From NCBI RefSeq assembly GCF_025370105.1, contig NZ_JANQBK010000005.1:234022-298021 (forward strand): 64,000 bases of DNA, in the 5' to 3' direction. Both the position numbers and the translations under genes were made by a program. Position 1 is the stretch's first letter. Each line of letters opens with the position of its first letter. Source of the DNA: Sphingomonas hylomeconis. Lineage in GTDB: Bacteria > Pseudomonadota > Alphaproteobacteria > Sphingomonadales > Sphingomonadaceae. Below the pieces are notes generated by a model that was not told the DNA's origin, searched no databases, and saw only the letters and a program-made list of their open reading frames with translations. Of this stretch, positions 53,172 to 63,400 are shown piece after piece.

Positions 53172-53813
53172 CTAGCGCACGAAGCTCAGCGTCGAAACGT
53201 GCATCACGCTCGCCACGGCCTGCCCGCCGAGCGTGGCCGGCTTGTCCTCGGTGTGCGTCGCGCCGACGATGTAGCGCCCCCGCCCCTGCTGCGGCAGATC
53301 GATCCGCCCGGTCGCATCGGTGACGAACGCCTTCTGCCAGCGATCGGGCGTGATCACCGTCAGCTTCGCCCCAGGCAGCGGCTGGCCGCGGAACAGCAAG
53401 GTGACGCGATCGCTGCCGGCAGCCACCGGCACCAGTTCGAGATCCAGCGCGTGGCTGGGCTCGGTGCGCCCGGCGCGGGCGTAATAGATCGCGCCCTGCC
53501 AGGCCTCGCCGGACTTCCACGGCGCGAACACCGCATCGTCGCGTACCCGTATGTCGCCGCGCCCCGCCACCGCCACCGCGATATGGTTGGCCCGGCGTAC
53601 CAGTGGCGCGGCCGGCCCCTCGACCCCGACCAGTTGCGGCTTCTGCAGGTGATGGAATTCCGGATCGCCCGCCGCGGGCACCACGTCGCCCGGTTCGCCG
53701 AGATAGATGCGCGCCGGCCCGCTGGCGTCGCGCTCGATCCAGACTTCGTGCGCCGTGGCCGGCATTGCCACCACGGTGGCCAGTGCCGCCCATAAGGTCG
53801 TCATCTTCATCAT
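53172..53813 (-). CDS. DUF4198 periplasmic protein of the iron operon
   Basis: This 213-residue secreted protein has a signal peptide (LWAALATVVAMPATA) followed directly by HEVWIERD, the usual DUF4198 opening. The rest is a beta-sandwich (ATLLFRGQPLPGAKLTV-like strand near 130). DUF4198 proteins are linked to metal uptake and may bind a metal or a chelate. ATG 53813 with AGGAGA is chosen; it overlaps the DUF3325 stop as ATGA. It is last in the receptor-DUF3649-PepSY-DUF3325-DUF4198 operon. Confidence 0.82.
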   Translation of the reverse strand: MMKMTTLWAALATVVAMPATAHEVWIERDASGPARIYLGEPGDVVPAAGDPEFHHLQKPQLVGVEGPAAPLVRRANHIAVAVAGRGDIRVRDDAVFAPWKSGEAWQGAIYYARAGRTEPSHALDLELVPVAAGSDRVTLLFRGQPLPGAKLTVITPDRWQKAFVTDATGRIDLPQQGRGRYIVGATHTEDKPATLGGQAVASVMHVSTLSFVR

Positions 53814-54112
53814 CGATCTCCTGCTCTGTGCTTGCTCGAAGGACGGGACGAGGCCCGGTTGAGGCGGGCGACGACCAACGCCGCCGCCACGGTGAGATGG
53901 CCGCACCAGGTGATCGCACCGTAGGCCGCGCCGAGCCCGGCGAGATCGACCGCCAGTGCAAGCAGCAACGCTGCACCACCGGCGAGGCGCAAGCGGAAGC
54001 CGGCTGCATCGCCGAGCAGGCGCCCGACGACCATGCGCTGATGGCGCGGCATCGCGGCACACAGGCTGGCGAACCCGGTGATGCACAATGCGATGGCGAT
54101 AAGGTGCGTCAT
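53810..54112 (-). CDS. DUF3325 membrane protein
   Basis: This 100-residue protein has three hydrophobic helices (HLIAIALCITGFASLCAAM, LRLAGGAALLLALAVDL and a third near 72-90). Gene order and the M-P-R-H-x-x segment (CAAMPRHQRMVVG) match DUF3325 proteins of siderophore-receptor operons. Overlaps of 4 bases with both neighbours show coupling. Its role in iron release or reduction is inferred from the operon. Confidence 0.78.
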   Translation of the reverse strand: MTHLIAIALCITGFASLCAAMPRHQRMVVGRLLGDAAGFRLRLAGGAALLLALAVDLAGLGAAYGAITWCGHLTVAAALVVARLNRASSRPSSKHRAGDR

Positions 54113-55683
54113 GCCGTCGCCATTGCCCGCGCCGCCCGGCGCGCGCGGCGCGACGATATCGCCTTGGCATGTGCGGCCTTGCGCGCAGCGAACCCGAACC
54201 CGACGGCCAGCGTGATCATGGCGAGATCGAACGCGACGAACAGCCAATCGCCCGACAGCAACCCAGTGAGTAGATTGCGTGGCACGGTTACGGCGTTGAC
54301 GATCGGCACCGCGGCGAACAGCAGCGCTGCGGCGGCCAGGCTTTCGATCCAGGCGCGGCGCTCGGGCCGGGCGATCGCCCAGACCAAGGTCGCGCCCCAG
54401 ACGATGAACAGACAGTGGATTTCCCAGGCCGCGCGCTGCTCCATGACCAGCGGCAAGAGCCGGTTGGCGAGGAAATAGCCGGCGATCCCGGCGGGTAGCC
54501 CGGCGATCGCCGCGATGTTCAACCGGGCGACCAGGCGAAACCCGAACGGCGGATGCGCTGGATCGGGCAGTTTGGCGCGGCGCTTGGCCGTCCATAGCAC
54601 CAGCCCGCTGCCGACCATCACCGCGCCGGCCACGCCGGACAGGAAATACAGCCAGCGCAGGCCCCATCCGGCAAAGCGGCCGGCGTGCAGCCCGATCATT
54701 ACAGCCTGTGTCGCCATCGCGCCGCCGGTTGCCCCGCTCTGGTCGAGCAGCGCGCCGGTCGCGCCGGAAAAGATCAGCGTGTCGCCGCTCGATCCGATCG
54801 CACTCCCCGGCGCGCGCGTCAGCGTGACGAGCGCGCTGCGGTCGCCGGGATTGGTCACGCGCACCGATCCAACGCCCGCGCCATCCCAGCGCGCGGCTGC
54901 AGCCGCCATCAACGGCGCAATCGGCACCAGGGGCGCAGCGACGCCGGCGCGCTCGACCGGCTTGCCGGCCGGAAACACCTCGTTGAAGAAGGTGCCGGGC
55001 GATGCATAATTGGCGATCACGCCGAAGGGCATGAGCTGCGTCGCCAGCGTCACCAGCCCGGTATAGGTGATCATCAGATAGAAGGGCAGTGCGAACACCG
55101 CCGTGACATTGTGCGCGTCGAGCCAGCTGCGCTGCCCCTTGCCGAAGCGCAGCATGAAGAAATCGGCGAAGATCTTCTTGTGCGTGACGATGCCCGAGAG
55201 GATCGCGATCAGCATGAACATGCTGGCGATGCCGACGAGATAGCGCGCCCACAGCACGGGCATGTAATGCAGGTCGAAATGGAAGCGGTAGAGGAACCAG
55301 CCGCCCTTGGTGTCGCGCACCGTGACGGGGCGGCCATAGCCGTCCACGATCGCGCTGGTGTCGCCACGCTGGCGCGTGCCGCGCGCGGCAATCTCATCCT
55401 TGCCCGGCTGCCAGAACAGATCGGCGGTCGGCGTGCGGGCGGACGGCGGCGCGATGTACCAGATATCGGCATTGGGCGCCGTCGCCTGGAGATAGCCGAT
55501 CGCCGCCTGCGTCGCGGCCGCGCGATCGGGATTGGCATGGACTTCGGGCTTCATCCAGCGGCCGATCTCGTCCTGGAAATAGGCCGCCGTACCGGTCACG
55601 AACATCGCGAACAGCAGCCAGCCGCACAGCAGCCCGGCCCAGGTGTGCAGCCACGCCATCGACTGGCGGAACCCCTGTCTCAT
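54109..55683 (-). CDS. PepSY-associated inner-membrane protein (iron reductase type)
   Basis: This 524-residue protein has PepSY_TM helices: the first near residue 12 (WLHTWAGLLCGWLLFAMF), a periplasmic part (about 35-135), then HFDLHY and further helices at about 150, 195, 345, 400 and beyond. The histidines in LHTWAG, RFHFDLHY and MIGLHAGRFAGWG are typical and probably bind haem b. Related proteins reduce ferric siderophores in the periplasm. ATG 55683 is chosen because it overlaps the DUF3649 stop; the frame to 55752 is less likely. Confidence 0.88.
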   Translation of the reverse strand: MRQGFRQSMAWLHTWAGLLCGWLLFAMFVTGTAAYFQDEIGRWMKPEVHANPDRAAATQAAIGYLQATAPNADIWYIAPPSARTPTADLFWQPGKDEIAARGTRQRGDTSAIVDGYGRPVTVRDTKGGWFLYRFHFDLHYMPVLWARYLVGIASMFMLIAILSGIVTHKKIFADFFMLRFGKGQRSWLDAHNVTAVFALPFYLMITYTGLVTLATQLMPFGVIANYASPGTFFNEVFPAGKPVERAGVAAPLVPIAPLMAAAAARWDGAGVGSVRVTNPGDRSALVTLTRAPGSAIGSSGDTLIFSGATGALLDQSGATGGAMATQAVMIGLHAGRFAGWGLRWLYFLSGVAGAVMVGSGLVLWTAKRRAKLPDPAHPPFGFRLVARLNIAAIAGLPAGIAGYFLANRLLPLVMEQRAAWEIHCLFIVWGATLVWAIARPERRAWIESLAAAALLFAAVPIVNAVTVPRNLLTGLLSGDWLFVAFDLAMITLAVGFGFAARKAAHAKAISSRRARRAARAMATA

Positions 55684-55985
55684 GCCCGCCCACCGAGCTG
55701 GACCGACAGTGCGAGCGCGGCGCCAAGCAGCACGATCGCGCCGCTCATCCACAGCCAGGCACGCAGCGTCGATCGCGCGTAGAAGATCGCCATCGCGATC
55801 ACCGGAAAGATCGCGAACGAGAGCAGCGTCGCCGCGATGCTCGCCTCGACCCGCGCCAATGGCAGGTGCCGCGCGAGCAGACCGGTGACGATCGCGGTCA
55901 GCGCGTAATTGAACGGGATCGCGAGCAGCGCGCGGCTCATGACGATCAGGCGATAACGTCGCTCAGGAACTGCCTTGGCGGCCAT
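55680..55985 (-). CDS. DUF3649 membrane protein
   Basis: This 101-residue protein has three hydrophobic helices (LLAIPFNYALTAIVTGLLA and SFAIFPVIAMAIFYARS near the middle). This pattern and the place between a siderophore receptor and a PepSY protein match DUF3649. ATG 55985 has no clear ribosome site; an in-frame GTG at 56048 would add 21 residues. It overlaps the PepSY gene by 4 bases. Confidence 0.78.
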   Translation of the reverse strand: MAAKAVPERRYRLIVMSRALLAIPFNYALTAIVTGLLARHLPLARVEASIAATLLSFAIFPVIAMAIFYARSTLRAWLWMSGAIVLLGAALALSVQLGGRA

Positions 55986-56062
55986 ACGGAAGCGTCCGAT
56001 CTGGTCTTCGAGGAGAGTCGGCGTGCCCGGCGCAGCGGCGCCAGGCACGGCCGGGGCATCGC

Positions 56063-58207
56063 TCAGAAACGATAATTGGCGCTGATCGTGAAATTGCGCG
56101 GGGCGCCGTAACGATACTGATCAAAGAAGCCGACCTGGCTGTAAAAGGTCTTGTCGAACAGGTTTTCGAGATTGGCCTGCAGCTGGAGCCGCTCGGTCAG
56201 CGCAACGCGCGTCATCAGGCTGACCAGGGCATAGCCCTTCTGTTCGAAGTTGAACGGCACCGGGTTGGTCAGCGTGGACAGGACCGGGTTGGTGCTCGCC
56301 GTATAGGCCTTGCTGCGATAGTTGACGCCGCCGCCCACCGTCACGCGGTCGAGCGCGCCCGGCAGCGTATAGGTGGTGAACAGCTTGAGCAGCCGGCGCG
56401 GCTGATCGGTGTTCGCGGCCACGTCGTCGCGATCCTCCGCCTTGAACTGGCTGTAGCCGAAATTGACGTTCCAGCCCGGCAACGGCCGGCCGGTCACTTC
56501 GAGCTCGAAGCCCTGGCTGGTGACGCCCTGCGCGGCGCGATAGGTCTGCTGCGGCAGGCCGTTGGGCGGCGTGATAACGATATCGTTCTGCGCGACATTG
56601 TCCTGCTCGATCCGGAACAGCGCCACCGAGGTCTGCAGCGCCTCGTTGAAGAACGCGCTCTTCAGGCCGATCTCATAAGCCTTGCCGTCGAGCGGCGCGA
56701 GCAGATCGAGATTGCGGTCGCGCGCGTTCTGCGGCTGGAAGATCTTGGTGAAGCTGCCGTACAGACGATGGTTCGGCGTGATGTCGTACAGCGCGCCGAC
56801 ATAGGGGATGAATTCGTTCTTGTTGCCGTAATCGGTCGTCACGCCGAATTGCACGCCGTTAATGTTCCAGCTCGCCAGGCGCCCGCCGCCGATGATCTTC
56901 AGGCTATCCGAAACGTTCAAGCGCACCGCGCCGTAATAGCCTTCCTGCTTGATCTTGGTCTTCTCGCCGACCGACGCAGTGGTCGAGAAGCCGGGATAGG
57001 GATAGGTCGTGCCGCCGGATTGCTCGAAATTGGTGCCGGGCGGGAAGCTCAGCGCCGCGAAAGTCGAGGTATCGCGGTCCTGGCTGCTGGTCAGCGCGCC
57101 GAGCACGATCTCGTGATCGCGCCCGAACAGCTTGACCAGGCCCTTGATCTGGCCGTCGAAGCTGTTCTGCACGTTATTGCCCTCGTCCTTGTACGGGAAG
57201 GCATATTGGATCTGCCCCGTGGCGCGATCGACCGTGCCGGAGAGATAGAGCAATTCGGTCTGCTGCGCGTTCCGGACGCGGTTGTAATTGGCGACGATGC
57301 TCCAGCGATCGTTAAAATCGTGGCGGATCGTGGCGAAGATGTTCTGGTTGGTCGTGTTCCAATGCGTCCAGGGCGCCGCCGGCGTCTTCGATCGCGGCCA
57401 GTTGGTCAGGCTGCCGTCGCTGTAGAAGGTCGGCAGCGCACCCCAGGTCGCGCCGTCGGGCTGCGCCTCCTGATGGCTCATGCCGACGCGCAGCAGCGTA
57501 TTGTCGGTCACATCCGCGTCGATCACGCCGTACAACACGAACTTCTTGTTCTTGTAGAGATCGATATAGCTGTTGCCCTGCTCGTAACGCCCGACCGCGC
57601 GGACGCGGACGCGGCCGTCCGCCGTGATCGCGCCGCCGACATCGCCCGACAGGCGCACCGTGTCCCAGCTGCCATAGCTGGCATTGGCGTAGCCGCCCCA
57701 ATCCGTGGCGTCGGCATGCTTGCGCACCAGATTGACCGAGGCGGAGGGATCGCCTGCGCCGCTCAGCAGCCCGGTCGCGCCGCGCACGATCTCGACGCGC
57801 TCGAAGATCGACACGTCGATATTGGTCTCGCCCGCACCGCCGGCCAGCGTCCAGTTGGTCGGCACGCCGTCGAGCTGCGTGTTGCGGATCTCGAAGCCGC
57901 GCGCATAGAAATTGTTGCGCACGTCGTCGACCTCGTTGACCGTCACGCCCACGCCGTTCTGGATGACGTCGGCGATGCTGATTAGGTTCTGGTCGAGAAT
58001 GCGCTGCGCGGTGATGATGCTGACCGATTGCGGCGTCTCGCGCACCGTCAGGCCAAGCCCCGTCGCGGTGTCGATCTTGTCAGGGATCGTATAGCGCCCC
58101 TCGACCACGACATCGTCCTGCGGCTGCGCGTCATCGGCCGTCTGTGCGGCGGCCGGAACGGCGAGAAGAGCGAGCGCGCTGCCCAGCAGAAGCGAATATT
58201 TGGTCAT
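56063..58207 (-). CDS. TonB-dependent siderophore receptor
   Basis: This outer-membrane receptor of 714 residues has a signal peptide (LLGSALALLAVPAAAQ). The siderophore-receptor plug has TGLGLTVRETPQSVSIIT, the ARGFEIRNTQLDGVP segment and FERVEIVRGATGLLSGAG. The barrel ends in RNFTISANYRF. The closest type is FhuE/FpvA-like hydroxamate or pyoverdine receptors. ATG 58207 starts the signal peptide; the longer frame to 58267 has no support. A Fur-like box lies 86 bases upstream. It heads the iron operon with DUF3649, PepSY, DUF3325 and DUF4198 genes. Confidence 0.92.
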   Translation of the reverse strand: MTKYSLLLGSALALLAVPAAAQTADDAQPQDDVVVEGRYTIPDKIDTATGLGLTVRETPQSVSIITAQRILDQNLISIADVIQNGVGVTVNEVDDVRNNFYARGFEIRNTQLDGVPTNWTLAGGAGETNIDVSIFERVEIVRGATGLLSGAGDPSASVNLVRKHADATDWGGYANASYGSWDTVRLSGDVGGAITADGRVRVRAVGRYEQGNSYIDLYKNKKFVLYGVIDADVTDNTLLRVGMSHQEAQPDGATWGALPTFYSDGSLTNWPRSKTPAAPWTHWNTTNQNIFATIRHDFNDRWSIVANYNRVRNAQQTELLYLSGTVDRATGQIQYAFPYKDEGNNVQNSFDGQIKGLVKLFGRDHEIVLGALTSSQDRDTSTFAALSFPPGTNFEQSGGTTYPYPGFSTTASVGEKTKIKQEGYYGAVRLNVSDSLKIIGGGRLASWNINGVQFGVTTDYGNKNEFIPYVGALYDITPNHRLYGSFTKIFQPQNARDRNLDLLAPLDGKAYEIGLKSAFFNEALQTSVALFRIEQDNVAQNDIVITPPNGLPQQTYRAAQGVTSQGFELEVTGRPLPGWNVNFGYSQFKAEDRDDVAANTDQPRRLLKLFTTYTLPGALDRVTVGGGVNYRSKAYTASTNPVLSTLTNPVPFNFEQKGYALVSLMTRVALTERLQLQANLENLFDKTFYSQVGFFDQYRYGAPRNFTISANYRF

Positions 58208-58292
58208 GTAAGAACCCCAAAATGAAGGCGATGCGCCGGCCGCTCGAGCGGCTTCCTGATCCGCCACATCGGTGAGGGTCAGTTAGCGATAT

Positions 58293-58307
58293 TGTGAATT
58301 AGTCGCA
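58293..58307 (-). promoter_or_regulatory. Fur-like box upstream of the siderophore receptor
   Basis: The minus strand reads TGCGACTAATTCACA, which fits the 7-1-7 Fur pattern TGCGAATNATTCGCA with two mismatches. Flanking TATTG and CAATA extend the symmetry to 21 bases. It lies in an AT-rich patch in the divergent region between the receptor and xth. Confidence 0.5.
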
Positions 58308-58383
58308 ATAGCTGTTTTGCATCGCAGGGTGGAACGTCTGGTGCCAATCCGCGTCTAGTGCCGATGAAGGGGCGGCAAATGCG

Positions 58384-59181
58384 ATGAAGATCGCGACGTA
58401 TAACGTGAACGGGGTGAACGGCCGGCTGCCGGTGCTGCTGCGCTGGCTAGCCGAGGCGCAGCCGGACGTCGTGTGCCTGCAGGAGTTGAAGGCGCCGCAG
58501 GACAAGTTCCCGGAATCCGCGATCCGGGACCTGGGCTATGACGCGATCTGGCATGGTCAGAAGAGCTGGAACGGGGTCGCGCTGCTCAGCCGGGTCGGCG
58601 AGATCCACGAGACGCGGCGCGGGCTGCCCGGCGATCCCGATCCCGCGCAGAGCCGCTATATCGAGGCGGCGATCAACGGCGTGCTGATCGCCGGCCTGTA
58701 TCTGCCCAACGGCAATCCCCGCCCCGGCCCCAAGTTCGAGTACAAGATTGCCTGGTTCGAGGCGCTGATCGATCATGCCGCAACCTTGCTGGCGACCGGC
58801 GCCCCGGTCGTGCTCGCTGGCGATTTCAACGTGATGCCGACCGAGGCCGACGTCTACAAGCCGGAGCGCTGGCACGACGATGCGCTGTTCGCCCCCGAGA
58901 TCCGCGCCGCCTTCGCCCGGCTGGTCGCGCAGGGCTGGACCGATGCGCTGCGCACGATCCATCCCGACGAGACGATCTACACCTTCTGGGACTATTTCCG
59001 GAACGCTTATGGCCGCAATGCCGGGCTGCGCATCGATCATCTGCTGCTCAGCCCGGCGCTCGCGCCGCGCCTCGCCGATGCGCAGGTCGACCGGGAGGTT
59101 CGCGGCTGGGACAAGACCAGCGATCACGCGCCGACCTGGATCACGCTTGCCGATCCCAAGCCGCGCCGGGGCAAGCGCTGA
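58384..59181 (+). CDS. xth: Exodeoxyribonuclease III
   Basis: This DNA repair nuclease cuts at abasic sites and removes 3' blocks. The 265-residue protein has the full set of family motifs: KIATYNVNGVNGRL, CLQELKAP (catalytic E), GLYLPNGNP (Y), LAGDFNVMP (D, N), LRIDHLLLSP (D) and TSDHAPTWI (D, H). GAAGGGG lies 12 bases before ATG 58384. The Nudix gene follows two bases after the stop, so they form a repair/house-cleaning operon. Confidence 0.95.
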   Translation: MKIATYNVNGVNGRLPVLLRWLAEAQPDVVCLQELKAPQDKFPESAIRDLGYDAIWHGQKSWNGVALLSRVGEIHETRRGLPGDPDPAQSRYIEAAINGVLIAGLYLPNGNPRPGPKFEYKIAWFEALIDHAATLLATGAPVVLAGDFNVMPTEADVYKPERWHDDALFAPEIRAAFARLVAQGWTDALRTIHPDETIYTFWDYFRNAYGRNAGLRIDHLLLSPALAPRLADAQVDREVRGWDKTSDHAPTWITLADPKPRRGKR

Positions 59182-59183
59182 TC

Positions 59184-59651
59184 ATGGCCCGGCGCAGCGC
59201 GGGGATCCTGCTCTATCGCACGCCGCAGCAGTCGCTCGAACTGCTGCTGGTGCACCCCGGCGGCCCCTTCTGGCGCCACCGCCACACCGGCGCCTGGCAG
59301 TTGCCCAAGGGCATGGTCGAGCCGGGCGAGGCAGACGAGGCGGCGGCGCGGCGCGAAGTGGCCGAGGAGCTCGGCGTGCGGATCGAAACGCCGCTGCTCA
59401 GCCTGGGCGAGGTACGCCAGTCCGGCGGCAAGATCGTCGTCGCGTTCGCGGCGGAGCGTGACGTCGATCCGGCGCTGGTGGTGAGCAACACGATCGAGAT
59501 CGACTGGCCGCCGCGCAGCGGGCAGAAGATGACCATTCCCGAGGTCGACGAAGCCCGCTGGTTCGCCGTGGCAGAGGCGCGGCAGTGCATCCTGCCGAGC
59601 CAGGCGCCGCTGATCGACCGGCTCGTCGCAGCATTGGCGGCGACGGGGTGA
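59184..59651 (+). CDS. Nudix hydrolase
   Basis: A 155-residue pyrophosphohydrolase of nucleoside diphosphate derivatives. The Nudix box G-x5-E-x7-REVAEELG begins at GMVEPGEADEAAARREVAEE (from about residue 43) and is complete. GAWQLPKGM and the C-terminal DEARWFAVAEAR are typical of MutT-like or diadenosine polyphosphate members. The stop overlaps the next gene as GTGA. The substrate cannot be told; repair of oxidised nucleotides fits the xth neighbour. Confidence 0.9.
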   Translation: MARRSAGILLYRTPQQSLELLLVHPGGPFWRHRHTGAWQLPKGMVEPGEADEAAARREVAEELGVRIETPLLSLGEVRQSGGKIVVAFAAERDVDPALVVSNTIEIDWPPRSGQKMTIPEVDEARWFAVAEARQCILPSQAPLIDRLVAALAATG

Positions 59652-60379
59652 TCAGGATCGGCACCGCGGGCTGGTCGATCCCCCGGGAGGCAGCCCCCGC
59701 CTTCCCCGGCAGCGGCACGCATCGCGAGCGCTACGCCGCGGTGCTCAACGCGGCGGAGATCAATTCCACCTTCTACCGCTCGCACCGGCCCGCGACCTAC
59801 CAGCGCTGGGCAGCCAGCGTTCCCGCCGACTTCGCCTTCGCGGTTAAAATCCCCAAGGCAATATCGCACACCGCCCGGCTGGCCGGCGCGGCGCCGCTGC
59901 TCGACGCCTTCGTGCGTGAGATCGCCGGGCTCGGCGACGCGCTGAGGGTCGTGCTGCTGCAGCTTCCCCCCAGCTTCGGCTATCACGAGCCAACCGCCCT
60001 CACCTTCTTCACGGCGCTGCGCGGCCGGCTGTCGGACGCGGTACAGATCGCCTGCGAACCGCGCCACGCGAGCTGGTTCGCCGCCGATGCGGAGGCGGCG
60101 CTAGCCGATCGCCGCGTCGCGCGGGTCGCGGCCGACCCGGCGATCGCCCCGGGCGGCGACCGGCCCGGCGGCTGGACCGGATTGCGCTATCGCCGCCTCC
60201 ACGGCGCGCCACGCACCTATTATTCGCCCTATGATGCGGCTGATCTCGCCGCACTGGCGATGTCGTTCGCCAAAGAGGACGGCGACCAGGCATCATCTTG
60301 GTGCATCTTCGACAATACTGCGTCGGGCGCGGCGGCGCCCAATGCCGTGGCGCTCCGGTCGCTGCTCGGCTCGTCCTAA
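59648..60379 (+). CDS. DUF72 (YecE-like) protein
   Basis: This 243-residue TIM-barrel-like protein has the DUF72 start IRIGTAGWSIPRE and the signatures EINSTFYRSHRP, FAVKIPKAISH and LQLPPSF, with a C-terminal YRRLHGAPRTYYSPY. The biochemical role of the family is unknown. GTG 59648 overlaps the Nudix stop and fits the conserved N-terminus exactly, so the longer frame to 59585 is rejected. Confidence 0.9.
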   Translation: MIRIGTAGWSIPREAAPAFPGSGTHRERYAAVLNAAEINSTFYRSHRPATYQRWAASVPADFAFAVKIPKAISHTARLAGAAPLLDAFVREIAGLGDALRVVLLQLPPSFGYHEPTALTFFTALRGRLSDAVQIACEPRHASWFAADAEAALADRRVARVAADPAIAPGGDRPGGWTGLRYRRLHGAPRTYYSPYDAADLAALAMSFAKEDGDQASSWCIFDNTASGAAAPNAVALRSLLGSS

Positions 60380-60471
60380 ACCGCGCAAATCAAGCGCTTG
60401 CGCCGTTGCGCGACGCCCGGCCGCCGCATACGACGTCGCGACAGGACCGATACAGGCAATAGGGGATCGAG

Positions 60472-63400
60472 ATGCGCAACACGGTGACGGCGGTTATCGC
60501 AAGCATGATGGTGTTGACGCCGGGCTGGGCGCAGACCGCGCCCCCGGTGCAGACCCAGGTGCCGCCCACCCAGGCGCCGGAAAACGAAGTGATCAATCCG
60601 GATCAGCCCGCGCCGAAGCCTGTGTCGCCGCCGGCCCCCGCCGCCGCGCCCGTGGCGGCCCGGCCGGCCGATGCCAAGCCTCCGAAATGGGACGTCAATG
60701 CCCCCCCCGGCATGGTCACCCGGCAGGTGCCGATCGCGGTCAGCGAAGGCACCTGGATGAATGTCGACGTCTCGCGCGACGGCCGCACGCTCGCCTTCGA
60801 CCTGCTCGGCGACATCTACACGATGCCGATCGCCGGCGGCACGCCGCGCCGCATTGCCGAGGGGCTGGCCTATGAACAGCAGCCGCGCTTCTCGCCCGAT
60901 GGCACGCGCATCGCCTTCGTCTCCGATCGTGGCGGTGGCGACAATATCTGGATCATGAACCTCGACGGCAGCGACAAGCGCCAGCTGACCAAGGAGGATT
61001 TCCGCCTGCTCAACCAGCCGAGCTGGAGCCCGGACGGCCGTTTCATCGTCGCCAAGAAGCATTTCACCACCGGGCGCTCGCTCGGCACCGGCGAGGTATG
61101 GCTGTATCACGTCTCGGGCGGCGGCGGCGTGCAATTGGTCAAGCGCGCGAGCGAGGAATTGCAGAAGGAGCTGGGCGAGCCGATCTACGCACCCGACGGC
61201 AAGAGCGTCTATTACACCCGCAACGTCACGCCCGGCCCGATCTTCGAATATGCGCAGGATTCGTATGGCGACCTGTTCAATATCGAACGGTACGACATGA
61301 TCAGCGGCGAGGTCAGCACGGCGGTGTCCGGCGTCGGCGGATCGGTGCGGCCGACCCCGTCGCCAGACGGCAAGAAGATCGCGTTCGTACGGCGCGAGGC
61401 GGGGCGCTCGAAACTGTACGTCAAGGATCTGGCGGCGGGCACCGAGCGCAAGATCTACGACGCGCTCGACCGCGACGTGCAGGAAACCTGGGCGGTGACC
61501 GGTGTGTATCCCAACATGGCATGGACCCCGGATAACGACAGCATCGTGATCTGGGCCGGCGGCAAGATCCGCCGCGTGGCGGCCGATGGTTCGGGCGCGC
61601 GCGAAATTCCGTTCAGCGTCAACGACACGCGCGTGGTGATCGATGCGGTGCATCCGCAGATCCCGGTGGCGCCGGCGACCTTCGCCACCAAGATGCCGCG
61701 CTGGGCGAGCCTGTCGCCCGATGGCCGGACCGTGCTGTTCGAGACGCTCGGCAAATTATGGCTCAAGCCGGTCGCGGGTGGCGCACCGCGGCGCTTGACG
61801 CGCGGCACCGAGAGCGACTTCGAATTGTGGCCGTCCTGGTCGCGCGACGGGCGATCGATCGTGTTCGTCGGCTGGAGCGATGCGGGGCTCGGCCAGATCC
61901 GCACCGTCGCGGCGACCGGCGGCACGCCGCGTGCCGTGACGGCAAATGCCGGTCATTACAGCGTGCCCCGCTTCGCCCCGGACGGACGCACGATCGTCTA
62001 CCAGAGCAATCAGGGCGGCCCGCTCACCGCGGCACGCGGCAGCGAAAATCCGGGCATCTATCGTATCGCCGCGACCGGCGGCGCGCCGACGCGCATCGCC
62101 CGGGACGGCAGCACGCCGCAATTCGGCGCGGATGGCGGCCGCGTGTTCTTCCTCGGTCGCGACAAGGGCAAGCGGCAGCTGGTCAGCACCGATCTCAACG
62201 GCCAGGCCAAGCGCGTCCACGCCACCGGCGAACTGGTCAACGATTTCCAGGTCTCGTCGGACGGCCGCAACCTCGCGTTCCGGCAGAATTACGAGGCGTT
62301 CGTGATGCCGCTGATGCCGGGCACGCAGGACGTGGCGGTCGACATCAAGAAGGGCGCGCTGCCCGTTACGCGCGTGAGCAGTCAGGGCGCGAGTTTCATC
62401 GGCTGGTCGCAGAACGGCACGCGGCTCAACTGGTCGCTCGGGCCCACTTTCTATACGGTGGAAACGGATGCGCTGTTCAAGCAGGCGCCTGCACTGGACG
62501 ACGAAGACAAGGTCGCGAAGTTCGTGCCACCGGCGACCGGCCTGTCGCTGTCGATGGACATCACCGCCGACCGGCCGACGCGCACCGTCGCGCTGACCGG
62601 CGCGCGGCTCGTCACCATGGCGGGGCAGAATGGCGGGATCGTCGACGACGGCGTGATCGTGATCCGCGGCGATCGCATCGCCGCGATCGGCCCGCGCGCC
62701 GCCGTGGCGATTCCGGCCGGCGCGACGATCGTCGATCTGGCGGGCAAGACGATCATGCCCGGGATGGTCGATGCGCATGCGCATGGCGCGCAGGCCGAGG
62801 ACGATCTGATCCCGCAGCAGAACTGGTCGGCGATGCTCAACCTCGCCATGGGCACGACAACGATCCACGATCCCTCGTCCAGCGCCTCGGAAATCTTCGT
62901 CGCTGCGGAGCTGCAGCGTGCCGGCAAGATCATCGCCCCGCGGATCTTTTCGACCGGGGAAGTGATCTACGGCGCCAAATCGCCCGACGTCTATGCCGAG
63001 ATCGACACGTATGAGGATGCGCTGGCCGATGTCCGCCGCCTGAAGGCGCAGGGCGCGTACAGCGTGAAGAACTACAACCAGCCGCGCCGCGAACAGCGCC
63101 AGATGGTCGTGGCCGCAGCGCAGGCCGAAAATATGGAAGTCGTGCCCGAGGGCGGCTCGCTCTATTCCCTGGACATCAGCCTGATCCAGGACGGCAATGC
63201 CACGCTCGAGCACAATCTGCCGGCCGAGACCTTCTATGCCGACGTGCTCAGTATGTGGTCGCAGACCAAGACCAATTATACGCCGACGCTCGTTGTCGCC
63301 TATGGCGGCCTCGCTGGCGATCCGTACTGGCGGCAGCATATGGACGTGTGGAAGCACCCGATCGTGTCGCGCTACGAGCCGCCCGCGATGCTGCTCGCGC

